Shown one piece after another: positions 1 through 7,346 of a stretch of DNA of 56,516 nt. Origin of the DNA: JARBUG01 sp035628915. Lineage in GTDB: Bacteria; Bacillota; Sulfobacillia; Symbiobacteriales; Symbiobacteriaceae. Under the pieces are notes generated by a model. The model did not search any database and had not been told where the DNA came from. It saw only the letters and a list, made by a program, of their open reading frames with translations. How positions within the stretch are numbered: the stretch's first letter is position 1; each line of letters starts with the position of its first letter. The stretch is taken from NCBI GenBank assembly GCA_035628915.1, contig DASPIW010000025.1, forward strand, positions 1 to 56,516, given 5' to 3'. The translations under genes were made by a program, and so were the position numbers.

Positions 1-18
1 CTAGTCGCGGCCTTTAAT

Positions 19-1535
19 ATTTCATGCTACAATGGTAATAACTAGCGCGTTGGAGTTGGTCGGTGTGATTCGAAACGCCGTGGAGTCCCAAGCTCAGTTG
101 GAAATGGTGGCTGTTGAGCATTTGGTTCCAGCTGACCACCTGCTGCGGAAGGTGCAAAAGCACGTGGACTTCGGGTTCATCCTGGAGAGGGTAGAGAAGC
201 TTTACTGCTTGGACAATGGGCGTCCCGCCCTCCACCCAGTTCTGTTGTTTAAGATGCTGTTCATCGGCTATCTATACGGGATCCGGTCGGAGCGGCGCCT
301 CGTGCAGGAGGTGGCCGTCAACGTTGCGTACCGCTGGTTTCTTGGGATGAAACTAACGGATCCGGTGCCAAGTGCGGCAACGATTTGGCAGAACCGCCGG
401 CGTCGGTGGAAGGACAGCCAACTGTGCCAGGAAATCTTCGACGAGATCGTCCGGCAGTGCATGAAGCATGGCCTGGCAGATGGTGAGGTTCTCTACTCAG
501 ATGGGACACAGATCAAGGCTAACGCCGCCAAAAAGCGGTTCGTGAACGAGGAGGTAGCGGTCAGTACCAAGGAGTACATGGACGAACTGGAGGCAGCCAT
601 AAACGCCGACCGGGAGAAATACGGAAAAAAACCCTTGAAGGGCGAGAAGGAGGTGAAGCAGGAAACCCGTGAGGTCAAGCGTAACCTCACCGACCCCGAC
701 GCAGGGTACTCCACCAACCGGGACGGGACCGAAGTTGTTGGTTACCGGGAACACCGGACTACGGATGGCAAGCACAACATCGTGGTAGATGTCCACGTCA
801 CGGCCGGCAACGTCAACGATTCAGTGCCCTACACCGGCCGTCTGGAGCGCATGGCGAACGTTTTTGGATTTCAGGTTCAGGTGGTCGCCCTGGATGCCGG
901 GTATCTCAACGCCTGGATCAGCCACTATTTGACGGAACACGGTATCTTTGCGGTCATCGCTCATCGCCGGTTTCAGTCGGTCAAGGGGATGATGCCCAAG
1001 GCCAAGTTCACCTACGACGCCACCGAGAACGTCTACCGCTGCCCCGGCAATCAGGAGCTGACCTACCGGACGACGAACCGTGAAGGCTACCGCGAATACC
1101 GATCCGACCCCGAACGCTGCAAGTCTTGTCTCCTTTTGGGCTACTGCACTCGCTCGAAAACCTGCGTCAAGACCATCACCCGCCACGTGTGGGAGGACGA
1201 CCGGGAGCAAATTCGGACCAATCGTCTGTCCGTCTTCGGCAGAATCATGTATGCCTTCCGCAAGGAGACGATTGAGCGGAGCTTTGCGGACGCCAAGGAG
1301 TTGCACGGCATGCGCTATGCCCGCATGCGCGGGCTGGCCCGTGTCAGAGAGCAGTGCCTCATGACAGCAACCGCACAGAACATTAAGAAGCTGGCCACGG
1401 TGTTGGACCGGCGAGCTAAGCGCGGCCAAGCGGCCTAGAACAGGGCCAACACAGGGCAGCAGACCACCCTCTGAGGAGCCGCCTTAGCCCCTCTTGCACG
1501 TTATCCTTGCCCACAGAGAAGAAAAAGCATGAAAT
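19..1535 (+). mobile_element. IS1182-type insertion sequence, candidate extent
   Basis: A 10-bp perfect inverted repeat (atttcatgct at 19-28, agcatgaaat at 1526-1535) brackets the transposase gene with about 90 bp of non-coding DNA on the right and almost none on the left. This is the only terminal repeat I can find. No target duplication can be checked because only 18 bases lie to the left. The true left end could be outside the window. Confidence 0.45.
32..1438 (+). CDS. IS1182-family transposase
   Basis: DDE transposase of 468 aa that would cut and join the ends of its own insertion sequence. The N-terminal part carries the DUF772-like region of this family (DNGRPALHPVLLFKML, then YGIRSERRL and NVAYRWFLG). 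The catalytic core begins with LYSDGTQIKANA near residue 155, followed by VALDAGYLNAW near 290 and the final segment ETIERSFADAKELHG near 410, which supplies the glutamate. A four-cysteine stretch (CPGNQ, CKSCLLLGYC) sits near residues 335-370, as is usual in the family. No stop or frameshift interrupts it, so it looks intact. The start is uncertain: ATG at 32 lies only a few bases inside a candidate terminal repeat, and GTG at 65 or ATG at 104 are possible. Confidence 0.93.
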   Translation: MVITSALELVGVIRNAVESQAQLEMVAVEHLVPADHLLRKVQKHVDFGFILERVEKLYCLDNGRPALHPVLLFKMLFIGYLYGIRSERRLVQEVAVNVAYRWFLGMKLTDPVPSAATIWQNRRRRWKDSQLCQEIFDEIVRQCMKHGLADGEVLYSDGTQIKANAAKKRFVNEEVAVSTKEYMDELEAAINADREKYGKKPLKGEKEVKQETREVKRNLTDPDAGYSTNRDGTEVVGYREHRTTDGKHNIVVDVHVTAGNVNDSVPYTGRLERMANVFGFQVQVVALDAGYLNAWISHYLTEHGIFAVIAHRRFQSVKGMMPKAKFTYDATENVYRCPGNQELTYRTTNREGYREYRSDPERCKSCLLLGYCTRSKTCVKTITRHVWEDDREQIRTNRLSVFGRIMYAFRKETIERSFADAKELHGMRYARMRGLARVREQCLMTATAQNIKKLATVLDRRAKRGQAA

Positions 1536-1536
1536 G

Positions 1537-1567
1537 ACCCCGTCAGGACGATTCCTGACGGGGTTTG
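1537..1567 (+). terminator. Hairpin terminator after the IS
   Basis: Perfect 12-bp stem (1537-1548 with 1553-1564) closed by a cgat tetraloop and followed by a short T run. It sits just outside the right candidate IS repeat and would stop transcription leaving the transposase gene in either direction. Confidence 0.75.
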
Positions 1568-1579
1568 TCAGCAGCCTGG

Positions 1580-1606
1580 GAAGCCGGGCCTTTGCGGCCC
1601 GGCTTC
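1580..1606. terminator. Second hairpin downstream of the IS
   Basis: Perfect 11-bp stem (1580-1590 with 1596-1606) with a 5-base loop and no T tract. Together with the hairpin 16 bp upstream it separates the IS from the lipoprotein gene. It may be the remnant terminator of a gene displaced by the IS. Confidence 0.5.
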
Positions 1607-1671
1607 TGCAACTGCATCGGGGCTGTGGCCGTCAATCATTGCGAGACTGATTCTTTCCGGGGGGAGACAAC

Positions 1672-2589
1672 GTGAAAAAACTGTTATCGGCGGCACTTGG
1701 CTTACTGGTGAGCGTTTCGCTGATGGGCTGTGTCACCACCGGCCCAAAGCCGGCCGAGCCGAATCGGCAGGCGGAAACGCCGCCCACCGCCGAAAATGAG
1801 GAGGCGGCAGTCAGAAGTCTGGTCGAGACCTTTGGCAGCAGACCCCAGGCCGTCTCGCTGCAGGCGCCTGCCGATGCCCTGAAAAAGAGCATGCAGGAAC
1901 ACTACGGCGACCTTGTGTCTGCAGAGCTGCTTTCCGAATGGGCGGGCGATCCGAAAAACGCGCCCGGCAGACTGACGTCCAGTCCGTGGCCGGATCGGAT
2001 CGAGATCCTCAGCGTCCGCAGAGTATTGGACGGCAAGTACGAAGTACAGGGCGAAGTCATTGAAGTGACGAGCGTGGAGAAAGTGAGCGGCGGGGTTGCC
2101 GCCAAGCGGCCTATTACGCTGACGGTCGAGAAAGTCGGCGATCGCTGGCTGATTACCGGAGTCACGCTTGGGGCGTACGCCGAATCCCTTGTGTACCGGA
2201 ATACCGAATTTGGCTTCACGTTCTTATTGCCGGCCAGTTGGCAGGGTTACAAGATCGTGCCCGGCCAGTGGGAGGGTCTTCCGGTAGGCGGATCACAGTC
2301 CGTTGAAAAGGGCCCGCTAATCGCCATCCGGCATCCACAGTGGACGGAGCAAACGCCCCGCCAGGATATCCCCATCATGGTCTTCACGGTTGCCCAGTGG
2401 AATTCGCTTCAGGCGGGGGCGTTCCACATCGGTGCCGCACCGATCGGACCCACCGAACTGGGGCGTAACGATCAGTTCGTCTTTGCCCTCCCTGCACGGT
2501 ACAACTACGCTTTTCCGCCGGGCTACGAAGAAGTGGAGAGCATCCTGAAGAGCCATCCGCTTCGGCCGCTCATCCCGCGACAGAAGTAA
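1672..2589 (+). CDS. Predicted lipoprotein of unknown function
   Basis: 305-aa exported protein. A lysine-led signal peptide (MKKLLSAALGLLVSVS) ends in the lipobox LMGC, predicting a lipid-anchored protein on the outer face of the membrane. A proline/glutamate-rich linker follows. Residues about 45-170 look like a compact alpha+beta domain (the stretch VRRVLDGKYEVQGEVIEV resembles the cystatin/NTF2-like folds common in Firmicute lipoproteins), and residues 175-300 form a second domain beginning YRNTEFGFTFLLPASW, typical of secreted proteins that carry a 'FGFSFxxPxSW' segment. GTG start with a ggggggaga ribosome site 5 bases upstream. It is monocistronic between terminators. No catalytic motif was seen. 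Confidence 0.85.
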   Translation: MKKLLSAALGLLVSVSLMGCVTTGPKPAEPNRQAETPPTAENEEAAVRSLVETFGSRPQAVSLQAPADALKKSMQEHYGDLVSAELLSEWAGDPKNAPGRLTSSPWPDRIEILSVRRVLDGKYEVQGEVIEVTSVEKVSGGVAAKRPITLTVEKVGDRWLITGVTLGAYAESLVYRNTEFGFTFLLPASWQGYKIVPGQWEGLPVGGSQSVEKGPLIAIRHPQWTEQTPRQDIPIMVFTVAQWNSLQAGAFHIGAAPIGPTELGRNDQFVFALPARYNYAFPPGYEEVESILKSHPLRPLIPRQK

Positions 2590-2593
2590 ACGT

Positions 2594-2635
2594 AAGCGGC
2601 TGCTGAGCCAGAGACCTTGGCTCATGCAGCCGCTT
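2594..2635. terminator. Bidirectional terminator
   Basis: Long stem (2594-2610 pairing with 2618-2635, one bulged base) between the convergent lipoprotein and EamA genes, with T-rich sequence on the right side. It would end both transcripts. Confidence 0.8.
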
Positions 2636-2645
2636 TCCTTGTCGA

Positions 2646-3560
2646 TTATGCCTTCCGGGTTTGGCGGAACTGCAGGAGCAGCACCGCCAGGACGATCAGC
2701 GCGCCGCCGGCCAACTGCACTGGCTTGAGCGTCTCCCCAAGGACGAGGTAGGCGGTCAGGCTGCCAATGACCGGCTCCAGCATGCCCGTCAGGTTCGCCT
2801 GCGTGGGAGAGACGGTGCGCAGACCGATCAGGTAAAGGCCGAACGGCACCACGGTTGCAAAGATGGCGAGGTAGGCGAAGAAAAGCCAGTTGGCGCCGTC
2901 ACCCAGCAGGGCGACGCCGGGAATGGGGCGCCCCATGGCCAGCAGCACCAGGTCGCAGATCAGCCAGAACACGGCTCCGGCCCCGAGACCGTAGCAGGTG
3001 ACGGTCCAGGGCGAGAGCGAGCGCCGCCCGACGCACTTGGCGCCGTAGACTGTGTAGAAAGAGAGGAAGAAGGCCGAGACCAGGCCGGCGGCGAGGCCCA
3101 GGGGGCTGACGAGCAGCCGGGTCGTGCCGCCCGCAAGCAGCAGGAAGGAGCCGCCCATAGCCAGGCCCAGGCAGAGCACAAGCCGGCTGCCTAACTTCTG
3201 CTTGTCGAATACGAAGGCGTACAGGGCGGTCAAAATGGGCGCCAGGTACTGCAGGAAGATGGCCGTGGCGACGTTGGTCTCAGAGAGCGTCAGTACATAG
3301 GTGAACTGCACGCCCGCCACGCCGACAATACCCCAGGTGGCGAAAAAAGGGACGTCCCGCCAGCGGATGCGGAGCAAAGCGGGCGCCAGGACTGCCAGCG
3401 CTGCGGCGAGGATGAGGAAGGAGAGGCCCATGCGCATCTGGACGAGGAGGAACGGGGGCACTGCCTTGTTGCTGGCAAGGAACTTGGCTGCCGATCCGGA
3501 TACCCCCCAGAGGGCGGCGGCGAGTGTGACGAAGAGGTAACCGCGTGTGGTGGATGACAA
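2646..3560 (-). CDS. EamA-family (DMT) transporter
   Basis: 304-aa inner-membrane protein of the drug/metabolite transporter superfamily, predicted to have ten transmembrane helices as two five-helix EamA repeats (about 5-135 and 155-295). The N-terminal motif LAAALWGVSGSAAKFLA and the second-repeat signature LEPVIGSLTAYLVLGE are both characteristic. Such proteins export amino acids, purines or other metabolites; the substrate cannot be told from sequence. The start is TTG at 3560; its ribosome site (gagggg) lies inside the right arm of a 10-bp hairpin, which may modulate translation. No obvious partner gene. Confidence 0.9.
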   Translation of the reverse strand: MSSTTRGYLFVTLAAALWGVSGSAAKFLASNKAVPPFLLVQMRMGLSFLILAAALAVLAPALLRIRWRDVPFFATWGIVGVAGVQFTYVLTLSETNVATAIFLQYLAPILTALYAFVFDKQKLGSRLVLCLGLAMGGSFLLLAGGTTRLLVSPLGLAAGLVSAFFLSFYTVYGAKCVGRRSLSPWTVTCYGLGAGAVFWLICDLVLLAMGRPIPGVALLGDGANWLFFAYLAIFATVVPFGLYLIGLRTVSPTQANLTGMLEPVIGSLTAYLVLGETLKPVQLAGGALIVLAVLLLQFRQTRKA

Positions 3561-3564
3561 GGCT

Positions 3565-3602
3565 CGAACCCCTCTCAGGTCGCTCTGACCGGGAGGGGTT
3601 CG
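3565..3602 (-). promoter_or_regulatory. Hairpin that buries the EamA ribosome binding site
   Basis: Perfect 10-bp arms (3565-3574 and 3593-3602) with a secondary 4-bp stem inside the loop. On the minus strand it lies right after the stop of the upstream 120-aa gene and its 3' arm is the Shine-Dalgarno of the EamA gene. It can act as a terminator for the upstream operon and as a translation block for EamA. Confidence 0.55.
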
Positions 3603-3605
3603 AGG

Positions 3606-3968
3606 TCATGCCCGCGGTTTCCTCTTGAGAACGGGTTCCGTATGCGAGATTTCCAGGGTGAAGGGCGGCAGCCAGCGGCTCAGATACCGGATGTGAAAGG
3701 GAAGGAACAGGCGCCCGGTGAGGGCGGTGGGCCCGCCTGCCAGTTCGGCGCGGTAATCGGCCCGGCCGGGGAGGTTGGCCTTAAGGATGCGCATGAAGGC
3801 TGCCTGCTGCTCGGGCACCGGCGCCCGGGCTGCGCTCTGGACGGCGGCGGTGAGGGCCGGCTGGGCCTCTGTGCGCAGCGCCCTGGCCCGGGCGCCTTCC
3901 GCAAGCCCGAGGGCGGCGACGACCACGAGCAGCAGCAGGGCCAGCAGGTGGCGATAGGTGACCTGCAC
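3606..3968 (-). CDS. Small membrane-anchored protein, Tad-locus type
   Basis: 120-aa protein with one N-terminal hydrophobic helix (LLALLLLVVVAALGLAEGARA) followed by a short periplasmic or extracellular domain. This pseudopilin-like layout (anchor, then about 90 residues) fits TadE/TadF-type minor pilins, though I see no diagnostic motif. I chose GTG at 3968 because a ggggag site lies 9 bases upstream; an ATG at 3977 has no spacing. It begins before the preceding gene ends, so the two are probably co-translated. Function is inferred only from neighbours. Confidence 0.6.
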   Translation of the reverse strand: MQVTYRHLLALLLLVVVAALGLAEGARARALRTEAQPALTAAVQSAARAPVPEQQAAFMRILKANLPGRADYRAELAGGPTALTGRLFLPFHIRYLSRWLPPFTLEISHTEPVLKRKPRA

Positions 3969-3990
3969 GGTGACCATCTCCCCGGAAGGG

Positions 3991-4410
3991 TTAACGCTCA
4001 GCGACGGTCCGGGACAGATCATAGAGCATGGGCGCAAAGTAAATGAGCAGGCCGTTGAGCAGCAGGATGACTGTGGCCGCAGCCATAGCTTTGGGTGAGT
4101 GCTGGCTGCGCCGGCGGGCCTGCAGGCTCTGCCAGATAACCGGGAGCACCCACCCGAGCGCCGGATAGAGCGCCAGCCCTGCCCAGTCCGGGGCGGCGCC
4201 GAAGAGCAGCCACGGCCCGGCCGCGAGCAGGAGGCCGGCGGCGGCCAGAATCGCCGGGCTCAGGCGGAGCCCAGTCGGTCCGGGGCGCCCCGCGGGCGCC
4301 GGCCTCAGCCGCCGGATCATCAGCTGGCGCGGGGAATACCCGGGGAGCCGCAGCACCAGCGCATAGGTCAGGAGGCCCACAAAAGTGGCGAGCAGCAGTA
4401 CGATCCCCAT
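3991..4410 (-). CDS. Polytopic membrane protein in a Tad-like operon
   Basis: 139-aa protein with three to four predicted helices: residues 2-20, about 50-70, 75-92 and 107-126. The cytoplasmic loop between helices 1 and 2 is rich in arginine and proline (RQLMIRRLRPAPAGRPG). The start at 4410 has a gagaggg ribosome site. Its position downstream of a TadB/TadC-like gene suggests a platform or accessory protein of the same apparatus; in sequence it is too short for a full T2SSF protein and could be a reduced TadC. I do not recognise the family. Confidence 0.6.
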   Translation of the reverse strand: MGIVLLLATFVGLLTYALVLRLPGYSPRQLMIRRLRPAPAGRPGPTGLRLSPAILAAAGLLLAAGPWLLFGAAPDWAGLALYPALGWVLPVIWQSLQARRRSQHSPKAMAAATVILLLNGLLIYFAPMLYDLSRTVAER

Positions 4411-4457
4411 GGTCGCACCCTCTCTTCCGTTTGGAGTAATGAAGAGTAAACTGGAGC

Positions 4458-4580
4458 CCGTCTGGTGGGGTGGGGGTTGAGGAGCCTCGGGGCCGGTAGT
4501 TCAAGATTCGCAGGCGGGGCTGTGCGCCCGCAGCGGAGCGAGGACGCCAGCCGCGCCGATTCCCCCACCCCACCAGACGG
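4458..4580. repeat. 123-bp element with 19-bp perfect inverted termini
   Basis: Left arm 4458-4476 and right arm 4562-4580 are perfect reverse complements enclosing 85 bp of GC-rich DNA with no open frame of note. It fills most of the 187-bp gap between the two Tad-like genes. In RNA it would form a long hairpin. It could be a MITE-like insertion or an mRNA-processing element. I see no target duplication. Confidence 0.7.
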
Positions 4581-4597
4581 TGCGACCTGGAACCAAC

Positions 4598-5458
4598 CTA
4601 GTCTTCTACGACCTGCCAGTAGGGCAGCGACGCGCTGATGAGGCCGCTCACGACTACCCAGAGCACAATGACCTTGCCCAGCGAATGCTGTGCGTAGAAC
4701 TGCAGCTGTGCGGAGCGGGTCGCGGCCCAGTACGGCAGCGGCGCCAGCGACACGGCGAAGAGGATGCGGGTCAGCCACTTATAGCCGGAAAGCTTCGCCG
4801 TCTCTTCCGCCCGCAGCTCCGCCATGGTGCGCAGGCGGGCCGCCAGCCGCTCCAGTTCGGCGCCCAGGTCCCCGCCTTCCCGGAGATTGTTCGCCACCAG
4901 CTCCGCCAACTGGTGCAGGTAGAAATCGCCTGCGCACCGGGACGCCAGTTCCTGCAGCGCCTCCGGCAGCGGCAAGCCTCCCCGGCACTGACTGACCGCC
5001 AGTTCGAACTCCGCCCGCAGGGGCGGCGCCAGGAGGGGCAGCGCCTCAGTGATGGCCAGGAGCGGGTGCCGCCGGATTGCCCAGCCCAGGGCGATGTGGA
5101 CCAGCGCCGGCTCCACCGCCGCCCGGACCGCCCGCGCCCGGCGCCCCACGTGCATCCGCACCGCCTGCACGGGCACCAGCCCGCACGCCGCGGCGCTAAT
5201 CAGCATCAGCGGCTTGCTGGCGAAGGGGAAGGCGAGCAGGGCGCCCACTCCCGCTGAAATCAGCACGGCCTGTAGCAGCAGGCGCCCGGAGGCCCGCAGC
5301 CCCGCCTGATCCAGTTCCCGCTGCAATAGCTGCTCGAGGGGGCTGAGGAGCCCCGGGCGCCGGGCCGGGACGGCCTCGGGCGGCAAGGGCAGCCGTGTGG
5401 TCACCCAGTAGACCAGGCAGGCGACGCCTGCGGACAGGGAGCAGAGCGCCAAGGTCAT
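4598..5458 (-). CDS. Type II secretion F-domain protein, TadB/TadC-like
   Basis: 286-aa inner-membrane platform protein of a Tad/Flp pilus or related secretion machine. An N-terminal helix (residues 1-18), a basic cytoplasmic segment, a helix pair near 65-95, then the T2SSF domain (about 125-250) with the familiar pattern of GGLPLPEALQELASR and NNLREGGDLGAELERLA, and two C-terminal helices. It would interact with a CpaF-type ATPase, which is not in this window. Start ATG at 5458 is set by a ggggag site. It heads an operon with the two small membrane genes downstream. CpaE- and CpaB-like genes lie 10 kb away on the same strand. Confidence 0.82.
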   Translation of the reverse strand: MTLALCSLSAGVACLVYWVTTRLPLPPEAVPARRPGLLSPLEQLLQRELDQAGLRASGRLLLQAVLISAGVGALLAFPFASKPLMLISAAACGLVPVQAVRMHVGRRARAVRAAVEPALVHIALGWAIRRHPLLAITEALPLLAPPLRAEFELAVSQCRGGLPLPEALQELASRCAGDFYLHQLAELVANNLREGGDLGAELERLAARLRTMAELRAEETAKLSGYKWLTRILFAVSLAPLPYWAATRSAQLQFYAQHSLGKVIVLWVVVSGLISASLPYWQVVED

Positions 5459-5546
5459 ATCATCACTCCCCAACAGCCGGTGGTCATCGCCATCAGCAGT
5501 CTACCAAAATATAGGAAATTCTGGTAGTGGGCCTGGGTGAATTACC

Positions 5547-5813
5547 TTAGGGGGAAGCGCGCCAGTACTCCCCGCCTGCCCGGTCGAGGTAGCCGTGGTC
5601 CACGAGTTCACGCCGCAGGGTGCAGTAATCGTCGTGAAACCGCTTCAGAATCTCGTTGACGGCCCGCTCCGGGTAGCGGCAGTCCATTTCGAACTGGCCG
5701 GCCAAGTGCGCCAAAATCACCTGCCGCTTGGCCGGCTTGACGGGCAGCAACTTCAGGCGCCCGTCCGGTCCTGTGCAGTTGCGGATCAATCTCTCGGGGT
5801 CCAGGCTCTTCAT
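5547..5813 (-). CDS. Stand-alone DUF2087 protein
   Basis: 88-aa protein made almost entirely of a DUF2087 domain: DGRLKLLPVKPAKRQVIL, then RYPERAVNEILKRFHDDYCTLRRELVDHGYLDR and the terminal YWR. The same domain forms the C-terminal half of the regulator immediately upstream, with the same DGRLK, K-R, VNEIL/MNEIL and FHDD residues. Ribosome site aggaggg lies 7 bases before ATG. A 12-bp palindrome in the 64-bp gap may bind the upstream regulator. The domain's biochemical role is not established; a paralogous decoy or partner of the regulator is one guess. Confidence 0.85.
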   Translation of the reverse strand: MKSLDPERLIRNCTGPDGRLKLLPVKPAKRQVILAHLAGQFEMDCRYPERAVNEILKRFHDDYCTLRRELVDHGYLDRAGGEYWRASP

Positions 5814-5828
5814 GGTGGGTCCCTCCTA

Positions 5829-5840
5829 TCGATATATCGA
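5829..5840. promoter_or_regulatory. Palindrome tcgatatatcga, candidate ArsR operator
   Basis: A perfect 12-bp palindrome just upstream of the small DUF2087 gene, overlapping a second dyad (tcgac/gtcga arms, 5837-5850). A related AT-rich palindrome precedes the ArsR gene, so both may be sites for that repressor. Confidence 0.4.
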
Positions 5841-5877
5841 CAATGGTCGATGCATTTAGCCGAAAAGCGGGGCGAGC

Positions 5878-6462
5878 TCAGGTGACCGGCTCGCCCGCAG
5901 GTACGCGTCTATAGATGTTGTTCTCCCGCTCCATCAAATGCGTCATGATGAACTCCCGGCGCAGTGTCGCCACATCGTCATGGAAGCGCCGCAGGATCTC
6001 GTTCATCTCCGTTTCGTGGTAGCCCCGCCCCCGCTCGAACTCCTCCACGAGCTTGCGCAGGATCACATCCCGTTTCTTGCGCTGGGCGGGAATCTCCTTG
6101 AGGCGTCCGTCCGGCGCGAAGAACGCCTGCAGCACTTTGTGCTCCCACGTGGCATCCGTCCCCGCCGGGGCCAGCTGTGCGAGACCTTCGACGGACAACA
6201 CGCTCTTGGCCAGCCTGTGGACGTAGTCTTCATCCAGCGAGTAGACATGGATCTGCCCTTCCTTGCGCAGCTTCACCAGCCCAAGCGCCTTCAGCTTGGA
6301 CAGGTGGTGCGACACGGTGGGCTGGCGCACGTCCAGGGCGGCGACCAGTTCGTCGACGCTCCGTTCGCCCTGCGCCAGCAGGCCGATGAGCTTCAGGCGT
6401 GTCACATCCGCCAGGGCCTGAAAGTAAGCCACCATCTGCTCGGCCTTGACCTCGTTTGCCAT
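5878..6462 (-). CDS. ArsR-family regulator with C-terminal DUF2087
   Basis: 194-aa transcription factor. Residues about 5-85 form an ArsR winged helix (ALADVTRLKLIGLLAQGERSVDEL, then RQPTVSHHLSKLKALGLV as the recognition helix and a wing KLRKEGQIHVYSL). Residues about 110-185 are a DUF2087 domain. I see no metal-binding cysteine pair of the ArsR/SmtB type in the winged helix, so a metal sensor is unlikely; the ligand may be read by DUF2087. Autoregulation through the AT-rich palindrome at 6482-6493 is likely. The next gene on the same strand encodes a lone DUF2087 protein, a two-gene unit. Confidence 0.88.
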   Translation of the reverse strand: MANEVKAEQMVAYFQALADVTRLKLIGLLAQGERSVDELVAALDVRQPTVSHHLSKLKALGLVKLRKEGQIHVYSLDEDYVHRLAKSVLSVEGLAQLAPAGTDATWEHKVLQAFFAPDGRLKEIPAQRKKRDVILRKLVEEFERGRGYHETEMNEILRRFHDDVATLRREFIMTHLMERENNIYRRVPAGEPVT

Positions 6463-6481
6463 TCTTTACGCCACCCCTCGA

Positions 6482-6493
6482 TCTATATATAGA
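6482..6493. promoter_or_regulatory. Palindrome tctatatataga, candidate operator/-10 region
   Basis: Perfect 12-bp AT-rich palindrome 20 bp upstream of the ArsR-DUF2087 start, in otherwise GC-rich DNA. It overlaps a plausible -10 element and is a reasonable autoregulatory site. Confidence 0.45.
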
Positions 6494-6521
6494 CGCTCAT
6501 CGATGGACGTGTCAAGGGGAA

Positions 6522-7346
6522 TCACCGTGAGCGGGTTACGGTGATCAATCCGGCGGACCGGGCGATCGTCACAAACTGGTCGATGAGACCGTCGGCGGGA
6601 GGCGCCCAGCCGGCCGCGGGCCCCACGGTGCCGTGGGGGCGGAAACGGAGGAGCCGGACGGGAATCGCCGGGTCAATGGCGGCGACGAACCCGGCGGCGG
6701 CCTGCACATGCGCGGCGTCATCGGAGAAGCCCGCAATGATGGGCAGGCGCACTTCGACAAGCTTGCCTTGAGCCGCCAGACGCCGGATGGTCGCCTTTAC
6801 GGCGGCGTTGCCGGTCCCGGTGAGGGCGCGGTGGCGGTCGTCGTCCCAGACTTTCAGATCGACCAGGGCGCCGTCCAGCCAGGGCAGCAGCGGCTCCGGC
6901 TCGATCAGGCCATTGGTCTCGATCATGGTGCTCAGGCCGGCCTGCCGCACGGCCGGCAGGAAAGCGGCGAGGAATTCGGCCTGCAGCATCGGTTCGCCGC
7001 CGGAGACGGTGACGCCGGAGAGGAACGGCGCCAGGGGCCGCAGCCAGGCCAGCAGATCGCCCACGCCGTACCAGGTGGCCCGCGGGTCGGCACAGGACGG
7101 GCAGACGGCGATGCAGCGGTCGCAGCCCTGGCAGCGGGCCGGGTCCCACCGCAGCGGCGTTCCCGCTGAGAGCGCTTCCCCCGGGCACCCCCCTATGCAA
7201 AGGCCGCAGCCGTCGCAGAGGGCCTGCGTCTGGGGATTGTGGCAGTAGAGGCAGCGCATCTGGCAGCCTTGCAGGAAAATCACGGCCCGGTTGCCCGGGC
7301 CGTCCACGAAGCTATGCGTCAGAAGACGGCTGACCTGTGCCTTCAT
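6522..7346 (-). CDS. yjjW: Radical SAM glycyl-radical-enzyme activase (YjjW type)
   Basis: 274-aa radical SAM protein that would generate the glycyl radical on the YjjI-like enzyme encoded immediately upstream. The motif CQMRCLYCHNPQ holds the CxxxCxxC cluster site near residue 28. An inserted ferredoxin-like region (CDGCGLCIGGCPGEAL and CQGCDRCIAVCP, residues about 43-85) binds two extra 4Fe-4S clusters. TVSGGEPMLQ (about 112) is the SAM-binding GGE motif. The gene starts inside the stop of the enzyme gene (ATGA overlap at 7343-7346), so the pair is translationally coupled. The pairing with YjjI rather than pyruvate formate-lyase supports the YjjW name. Confidence 0.9.
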   Translation of the reverse strand: MKAQVSRLLTHSFVDGPGNRAVIFLQGCQMRCLYCHNPQTQALCDGCGLCIGGCPGEALSAGTPLRWDPARCQGCDRCIAVCPSCADPRATWYGVGDLLAWLRPLAPFLSGVTVSGGEPMLQAEFLAAFLPAVRQAGLSTMIETNGLIEPEPLLPWLDGALVDLKVWDDDRHRALTGTGNAAVKATIRRLAAQGKLVEVRLPIIAGFSDDAAHVQAAAGFVAAIDPAIPVRLLRFRPHGTVGPAAGWAPPADGLIDQFVTIARSAGLITVTRSR

